This document shows positions 58,501-64,000 of a stretch of 64,000 nucleotides of DNA, one piece after another. Both the position numbers and the translations under genes were made by a program. This DNA comes from Anoplopoma fimbria (Eukaryota > Chordata > Actinopteri > Perciformes > Anoplopomatidae), in NCBI RefSeq assembly GCF_027596085.1, contig NC_072458.1:22663562-22727561 (forward strand), written 5' to 3'. How positions within the stretch are numbered: the first letter of the stretch is position 1; every line of letters begins with the position of its first letter. The notes under the pieces were generated by a model, which was given only the letters and a program-made list of their open reading frames with translations, did no database searches and was not told the origin of the DNA.

Positions 58501-61500
58501 GAGTATATTTATCACTGAGTTGCAGCAGCAGAGCTTCACAGAGGATTCTGCCAAAAGAAACAACACTTCAGTTTTTACGTTCTGCAGAAAGCAGAGAGGA
58601 ACAATGAACATTATCATCAGACTGTGAAGCGGTCACAGTGTTGACGTTGTGTCAAAGACCACTATGACTTGTGTGTGCAGAGATGTCAGCTGAATTAGCA
58701 TGCTAACCCGCTAGCCCCGGCCGTCCTGTCTTGTAATACCACTTGTGACCTGGAGAGGCGATAGTGAGTCACTGTCCGTGTGCGGTTTGATCATTTGTTT
58801 TCTGGCTTAAAGTGGCAAAAACGAGAAAAGGACTTGGAACAAATGCCTCGTCCTCCCGGTCGCCTCGAGGCTACTTCGCCAGGAGGAGAGCAAGAGGCAG
58901 CTACAGTTAGCAGTTAAATTCAGCTTCAGCTTGAATTCAGCTCTCCTCCCGGGCGGAGTGGCCTCCTGGCCTCCTGGCCTCCTGGCCACAGATTTTCTGC
59001 CACTTTGGATTCAGTCGAATAAACAAACAAACCACAAATGAAAGCGTATAACGAACCGTACAGCCCCCGTTCAGTGTCACAGTTCACACAAAGATGCCGA
59101 GCGTAAACTACAATCCGACACCACATATGAACATTATAAGGTAGAGCTTTTATTTTTGCTCAGCTACAGCAGTTTGGTTGATTTCTGCCTATTCTTTCAC
59201 TGCTGTTAGTTAATTTATTTCTAATACTTTTTGACAGTAAATTTAGAGATTGTATGAACCCAGCCATCAACAACTGACAGTGGTTCTCCTTCACCTTTTA
59301 CGTTCATTTTTGAGCTCTTAGTTTGATCAGATTATACAGTACCAGTCAAAAGTTTGGACACACCTTCTCATTCTACTCTGAAGAATCTAAAATATAAAAC
59401 ATATTCTGGTTTGTTGAGCATTTGTTTGTTTACCACATAATTCCATATGTGTTCCTTCATAGTTTGGATGTCTTCAATATTAATCTACAATGTAGAAAAA
59501 AATAAAAATAAAAATAAAGAAAAACCATTCAATGAGAAGGTGTGTCCAAACTTTTGACTGGTACTGTAGGTCCGTGAGTCACCGTTTGGATTTACTACAA
59601 ACACATCTGGTTTCATGATATTTGACACATCAAGGAAACGTGCTATGACTCAACGTAGCTGCTGATGATCTTTCACATATAGCCATGCTGCCAACAAACA
59701 AATGAGTCAGCTTAAACTGCAGACAATCACTCAGAAACACTAACATTACATTACATTACATTACAGTCATTTAGCAGACGCTTTTATCCAAAGCGACTGA
59801 CAGGAAGTACATGACACATGGGACTGAGAAAAACAGAGGTGTTTGTGGTCATCTAAAAGTCATCAAATAACCTTTAATTCCAGCTTGTCTTTGTCAAACA
59901 GAAATCGACTGAGTTGTTTTAAAAACACACTGCATGTACTGAGAAACTCCTCAACGTAGAATTTCCCCAATTATGCCAAACCAGCAGCAAAAATCATTTG
60001 CCTCCGACGGCCTAAAAAAACACGGAACATGATGAATTCCAGAAAAAAACCCACATTTCATCAGAGGTCAGAGTGTAACAGATTCATTTAAAGGGCATCT
60101 TGGGTGTTTGGTAACCTGGACCATAGTCTCCCATGTGTTTGTTTCCAAGTGACTAACATTTATTTTTGTAGTTGTTCAGTATTGAGGGAGAAAACCGCAG
60201 TGGGAAGAAACCAAAAGGTGCTTGTTTTGCCCACTGACAGTCTCAGATTGTTATTCTAAGTGACTGTGTCCAAGTCTCACTCAAAGACCTCATCCCCGTT
60301 GTCGAAATCAGCTGAATAGCTTCATAAAACAACTTCAAATAACGCAATTAAAACGATTACGTGAGCAGATTTGTGCCCGATAAAAAATAAAGATTTTGTC
60401 TTAAAATGAACACTACCACTCGAGTTTCCACCTTTGTCTTCCAGCAACAGGTCAACTCACAAGAGACCTCTGCGTCAGCGAAACTCTTTCCATAATGTTG
60501 TCAGACAATAGAATAGCAACAACAGGATATTCCTTTTAAATTTGAGAAGTCATTTTAAAGGAGTTAGTTTCTCTTCATAGTTACATGAATATATTTATTC
60601 CTCTTGTTCATTCTAGCCGCTAAGTGATGCCTTCACGATGCACTTCAAACCAAGAGAGTTGCTAACTTACTTTCTGATAACTTACCGATCAATTAAATGT
60701 AATTTGGGTCGTTTTTGTCTGTAAAATCTTAGTTTGTAAAGTGAGTAGCTGCAGCTTTCAGATGATTGTATGCAGTAAAAAGGCGTCTCAAAAGTAATTG
60801 AGACGAAGTATAAAGTATTGTAATATGTAATACTACAAATACCTTTACTTTGTACTTTAAACATGTGTCAGAGATCAGACTGTGTCTATTCTTATGCTAA
60901 CAGCTGCAGTGACAGCTGAGGCAGTGCTGCCCCCTGCTGGACGACGTTTGAAACTCACATTGCACGCCTCACTGTTCTCCGGTCTGTGCGGCAGCAGGAA
61001 GGAAAAGACCCCGAGTTCGCCATCACACTCCTCCACCGTTTGGTTCTGCTCCTGGCAGCTCGTCACCACCGTGTAGAAGTGGGTGGGGATGGGGGGGGCG
61101 TCGGCCGAGAGCCTGGAGGGAGGAGGAAGGAGGGAGGAGGAAGGAGGGGAGGAGGAGGAAGGAGAGAGGAGGGAGGAGGAGGAGGAGGAGGAGGAGGAGG
61201 AGGAGAAGGAGGGAGGAGGAGGAAGGAGGAGGAGGAGGAAGGAGGAAGGAGGGAGGAGGAAGGAGGAGGAGGAGGAGGAGGAGGAGGAGGAGGAGGAAGG
61301 AGGAGGAGGAGGAGGAGGAGGGAGGAGGAAGGAGGGAGGATGTGCCTGTTAGCCTGTTAGCCTGTTAGCTCAGCGGCTAATCTGCACCCAGAGTCAAACA
61401 ACATTCTATTTTTTTAAAGTGACATTAAAATTAGAAGAAAACAACAAAACTTTGTCCTAACGATCTATGATACTACCAACAAATGATGTTGTAAACTGAA

Positions 61501-63781
61501 AAAGCTACAGCAGTGTATTGTTGCCACGGTGACGTAAAATACGTGCAATAACGAAGAGATTTAGTTGTTTTAATCCAGATCCTTTCGATATTATATCAAG
61601 AAATATTTAATTGTTTTTGGACATATTTATCTTCTCATTTCTAGATTAGAAATTAGTCCATTTTTTTGTCAAAATGTTCATCTTTCTTTTTCACAAAACG
61701 TTCTAATTATTACACAAATAAATGTAATTTGTTAAAATATAAATGGTTAGTTTTTTAGCTTAATGATGTTGTAGGTTCGGCTGAAAAATGTGGTCATAAC
61801 TAACTGGTTTATATGGTTTGATTAAGTTTTTGATGACACAACCATGAGCTGTTCTTCCAGATTTCATTGTTGCATGTTGTTCTTTCGACTACTTTCACTT
61901 TTCACTTTTCAAACTTGTGTTTGCTATTAGTCTTGTCAATAGCGTCTTTGTTTCTGTCTTTCGTACAGTACTTTCTCTCCCATGTTTTTCTTATTTTGTT
62001 TCTAATGCTACACCACAAACCACCTCCAGGGAACAATACATATTTCATGATTTGAATTGAATCCATCTGTGTGGATATTGTGCAAAGCATTTCTTGTCAA
62101 ACTCATTTTAAAAGAATACTGAAGAGCCTTTAAGCTCAATTTTAACTTCAGTCTCTCTGATGAAATGGAAACGTTGTGTTGCAGTTTTTTAACAGAGTAT
62201 TCATGATGTTTGTTATCTCATATGGGACCAGTGTAATAGTTCAGTGCAGTCTTACTCTTTTATCTTCTCCGTGGTGTCTCGGAGGCTGTCGTAGTTGAAA
62301 TCAAAAATGGGTCCGGCGATAACGTTGACGCCGTTGTTTTCCTCGGCGTAACGCCTCAGCAGCGTCCCCGTCAAATAACTCCACAACCCTGCAGACGGGA
62401 GGAAAAGGGGATTAGATGATACTGAGAGCAAACAGTGACCCCAAAAACATCTGGATCTGCAAAACCACATGTTGATGCAGATGTGAATGGATGCAGGATG
62501 CACTACATTTTGTTTTTGTTTCTCTGCACATTTAAGGAATTTGTTCAATTTAAAGGCAGTAATGTTTCTTAGCAATATAAAAAACATGTTTATTATCTTT
62601 ATTCAAGTTAGTTGGACGTATTTTAATCCTTATAAGGGCGTTGTGGTGAAATCTGGCAACTTGAACTCATTCACGAGCCACAAACATAATCTCCTAAACT
62701 CAAAATGTTCAACTAAATACTGTGAGCGTTCTGTTTCCTCCTGATTCCCCCAGTTTTAAATAAAGAAAAGCAATCAATTCTCAGACACACAGTCTGTTCA
62801 CCGAGCTGAGGACAGTGAGGAGTGTTTGGTCCTGATAAGTCCTCTCTGTCTGCAGAAACAATGGGAGTCAGGCCGTCCTCACTCGGTCCTGACATCACCA
62901 CATCTCTGTCTCTTTGTCTCGTGTGACAGGAAGAGAGGAGGGACAAATGAACCTGATCGTCACGGACAACTGAATGAGACAAAAGCCAAAAGCCCTGCAG
63001 AAAATAAGATTCTGATGAGGACTGTTGACGTCCACGTTTGAGGTTGTTGCTTGTCGTCTTGTTGCCGACAACAAAACTCACATGTCACTGATTTTATTTC
63101 CCTGCAAGACTTTTGAATTTGATGATTTTGCTATTTTGTCAAACCTGCTTGCAATCTCTGCAGGGATGATTGTCATATTAACATGTTTTTATCACCATTT
63201 TCTGTTCTGAAATAAGTATTTTGGAAGATACTTTCTAGCTGTATTGGACCTTAATGTGTAAAGAAAATAAATTGTGCATGTTTCATGTTTTCCAGCTTGT
63301 TTTGATTTAGCTTTCCTGGAGGTCAGAGGTGATCCTGACCAACACAGATTGGCTCATACTGTTTCTTTTATATAAATAAACGATCAGACATTTTTATCTC
63401 CCTCTCATTCCACTATTTGGTGCCTCCTCATCTCCTCCTTCCTCCTGCCACAGGAGAAGTTTGCATACTGGATCTTTAGAGGACGTTAATTTAAAATGAC
63501 AACTCATTTTGTTAAATACCCGTTGACCTTAATGCTCTCTCCTTACATCCCTTCCTCGCCTCCTCCGCTCTCATCTCAGGTGGAAGTGGAGTAGGATATG
63601 AGGACTGTACAAACGGAGAAATGAGAAGAGCCCACCGTCTGACCCCCTGTTTCCCCTTGTGGATCGATAAAGTTGTAAACTTGAGTGTGAACGTGTGACT
63701 CACTCTTGAAGGCCGGGTACATGGGGACGATGTTGGTGATGAGCGAGGCATCGTATCTGGACTCTGCAGACGTAGCCAGCT
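46357..63781 (-). CDS. enpp3: enpp3-like ectonucleotide pyrophosphatase/phosphodiesterase, 3' part only
   Basis: Last four coding exons of an ENPP1/3 paralogue; the gene continues beyond the right edge of the window. The exons (78, 133, 154 and 171 nt) mirror enpp1 exons 22-25 in length and phase and encode the C-terminal nuclease-like domain, which is structural and packs against the phosphodiesterase domain. Seen: [14 protein letters not shown], an EF-hand-like [10 protein letters not shown] loop, [25 protein letters not shown] and the C-terminal [12 protein letters not shown], which resembles human ENPP3 (KTYLPTFETTI). Naming also rests on position: in tetrapods ENPP3 lies directly upstream of ENPP1 on the same strand, as here. 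An enpp1 duplicate is the alternative, because [14 protein letters not shown] is equally close to ENPP1. Confidence 0.72.
48240..48470 (+). repeat. dispersed repeat, left partner of an inverted pair
   Basis: GTCTTCTTCAATACAGCATG through GATGCTCCATTTAGAGTCAA, then GGGGCGGGGCTA. The core at about 48366-48432 is the reverse complement of 51819-51886. Confidence 0.8.
50516..50577. repeat. two adjacent perfect hairpins
   Basis: First 50516-50549: 15-bp stem ATTAGTGTCTGTCTG, loop TCAT. Second 50550-50577: 11-bp stem CTTTCTGCTGA, 6-nt loop. No base separates them. Confidence 0.95.
51819..52065 (-). repeat. dispersed repeat, right partner of an inverted pair
   Basis: TTGACTCTAAATGGAGCATC block inverted relative to 48.4 kb. 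It continues with GATGGCGACCTGCTTCAAGC and GTGACGTCACGGAGAGGACG, sequence that recurs widely in fish genomes. Confidence 0.7.
52289..52341. repeat. 11-bp tandem repeat
   Basis: Unit ACATTTTGATG, about five copies. Confidence 0.9.
53300..54676 (+). mobile_element. Ty3/Gypsy chromovirus pol 3' fragment, decayed
   Basis: The RNase H end ([11 protein letters not shown], about 53335) precedes an integrase with a large N-terminal and internal loss ([17 protein letters not shown] at 53605, then [16 protein letters not shown]). The integrase C-terminal part is intact: [20 protein letters not shown], then [13 protein letters not shown] and [13 protein letters not shown] chromodomain ([20 protein letters not shown]) lies at about 54350-54530 in another frame. 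At least two frame changes; stop at 54674. It is in sense orientation opposite to enpp3. Confidence 0.88.
54677..54890 (+). mobile_element. possible LTR/3' flank of the chromovirus
   Basis: Non-coding sequence directly after the pol stop, with (CT)n and AGTACCCTGAGGAGGGTTTTC. No second LTR copy is present to define its ends. Confidence 0.3.
55490..55690. repeat. GATGCTAAGCTAGGCTAATC-type repeat, two units
   Basis: CAGTCTTGATGCTAAGCTAG at about 55497 and CCAGTCTTTATGCTAAACTA at about 55628, about 130 bp apart. Confidence 0.6.
58967..58988. repeat. GGCCTCCT tandem repeat
   Basis: Nearly three units. Just upstream, GGAGGAGAGC near 58880 pairs with GCTCTCCTCC near 58940, forming an imperfect stem-loop. 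Confidence 0.7.
59335..59568. mobile_element. Tc1/mariner-type MITE, 234 bp
   Basis: Nearly perfect terminal inverted repeats of about 37 bp (TACAGTACCAGTCAAAAGTT... and its complement), bounded by TA. The AT-rich middle has no transposase. Confidence 0.88.
59743..59815 (-). mobile_element. L2/V-SINE tail fragment
   Basis: (TTACA)n CAGTCATTTAGCAGACGC only. Without a body it could derive from an L2 or a SINE. Confidence 0.75.
60959..61112 (-). CDS. enpp3: enpp3 penultimate exon
   Basis: Encodes [20 protein letters not shown] and [16 protein letters not shown]. Acceptor TCCAG sits at the end of about 240 nt of (TCC)n-type pyrimidine repeat on the transcript. Donor GTGAGT, phase 2 in and 0 out. 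Confidence 0.9.
61113..61340. repeat. (GGA)n purine tract abutting enpp3 acceptor
   Basis: About 230 bp of nearly pure purine on the plus strand. On the transcript it is a (TCC)n tract ending at the acceptor of the penultimate enpp3 exon. Glu/Gly-rich open frames here are repeat artefacts. Confidence 0.92.
61341..62255. other. enpp3 intron, nothing recognised
   Basis: A GTTAGCCT triplication lies near 61347-61368, then AT-rich unique-looking sequence. Confidence 0.5.
62256..62388 (-). CDS. enpp3: enpp3 exon (third from last)
   Basis: Encodes [20 protein letters not shown] and [12 protein letters not shown], including the calcium-loop equivalent in which the usual Gly after the third Asp-type position is Ser. 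Acceptor TGCAG, donor GTAAGA, phase 1 in and 2 out. Confidence 0.92.
62389..63703. other. enpp3 intron, nothing recognised
   Basis: No repeat family or coding region recognised between the two exons. Confidence 0.5.
63704..63781 (-). CDS. enpp3: enpp3 exon (fourth from last)
   Basis: Encodes [20 protein letters not shown], then YPAFK. Acceptor GACAG, donor GTGAGT, phase 1 at both ends. Homologous to enpp1 exon 22. Confidence 0.9.
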
Positions 63782-64000
63782 CTGTCGACGACATCACGCA
63801 GAAACACGTTATCGTTACAGGAGGACACTAGACCGTATCAAATGCTGTCGTCATAGAAACATCATGCATCAAGTAATATTAAAACATGTGAACAGGTTGG
63901 AAGTTCTAACATGCAATTGTTATTAATGTTGGCTGAATTAGTCCCAGTTTGTTCTGTAGACTGTTTGTGAATGTAAATACAAAACATGAAAAACGCTTAG

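Larger units (their letters stand above)
46528..60958 (-). other. enpp3 last intron (14.4 kb)
   Basis: Inferred from the phase-0 junction between the two last coding exons. Apart from the repeats and elements listed separately (48.3, 50.5, 51.8, 53.3-54.7, 59.3 and 59.7 kb), no gene was recognised. Confidence 0.75.

Noticed and set aside
61083..61352. Glu- and Gly-rich open frames
   Set aside because: Translation of a (GGA)n repeat beside a splice acceptor on the other strand.

Overview
The window is vertebrate nuclear DNA, almost certainly from a ray-finned (probably percomorph) fish. It contains intron-rich genes with GT-AG junctions and many fish-type retroelements: L2-clade LINEs ending in (TGTAA)n, tRNA-derived SINEs sharing that tail, a Ty3/Gypsy chromovirus and a Tc1-type MITE. 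I see no prokaryotic or CRISPR-like system. Exons below were assembled by hand from splice sites, reading phase and recalled family motifs. No alignment was run.

Two tandem genes lie on the minus strand, and both encode ectonucleotide pyrophosphatase/phosphodiesterases. The complete one, called enpp1, runs from a start codon at 41858 to a stop at 9859. Its 25 coding exons join in phase without a break into an 867-residue type II membrane protein: a short cytosolic tail, a Gly/Leu-rich membrane anchor, two somatomedin-B domains, a metal-dependent phosphodiesterase domain with all six metal ligands and the nucleophilic threonine, and a C-terminal nuclease-like domain. Upstream of it in transcription order are the last four exons of a paralogue, called enpp3 (46357 to beyond the right edge). 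The head-to-tail order enpp3 then enpp1 matches tetrapods and supports the naming. About 4.5 kb separate the enpp3 stop from the enpp1 start.

Layout by region. 1-9.6 kb: gene-free DNA downstream of enpp1, holding an L2 3' end (1541-2250), a 36-bp minisatellite (4757-4864), a tRNA-SINE (7083-7236) and an L2 tail (9053-9166). 9.6-41.9 kb: enpp1, whose introns carry a Gypsy LTR fused to an L2 end (13.4-14.6 kb), a nested L2 (16.95-17.47 kb), a second LINE lineage (18.65-19.85 kb), SINEs (24.3 and 34.2 kb) and, in intron 1, a long antisense L2 with an open reverse-transcriptase domain (38.7-41.5 kb). 41.9-46.2 kb: intergenic, with twin perfect hairpins at 42.43-42.50 kb. 46.36-64 kb: the 3' part of enpp3, dominated by a 14.4-kb last intron with a decayed chromovirus (53.3-54.7 kb), an inverted repeat pair, a double hairpin and a Tc1-type MITE.

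The most notable cross-cutting patterns are simple repeats placed against splice sites of both genes, a set of short perfect palindromes, and an unclassified dispersed repeat family. Both enzymes are expected to hydrolyse extracellular nucleotides at the cell surface. In mammals ENPP1 produces pyrophosphate from ATP, and ENPP3 is an ecto-nucleotidase on other cell types.
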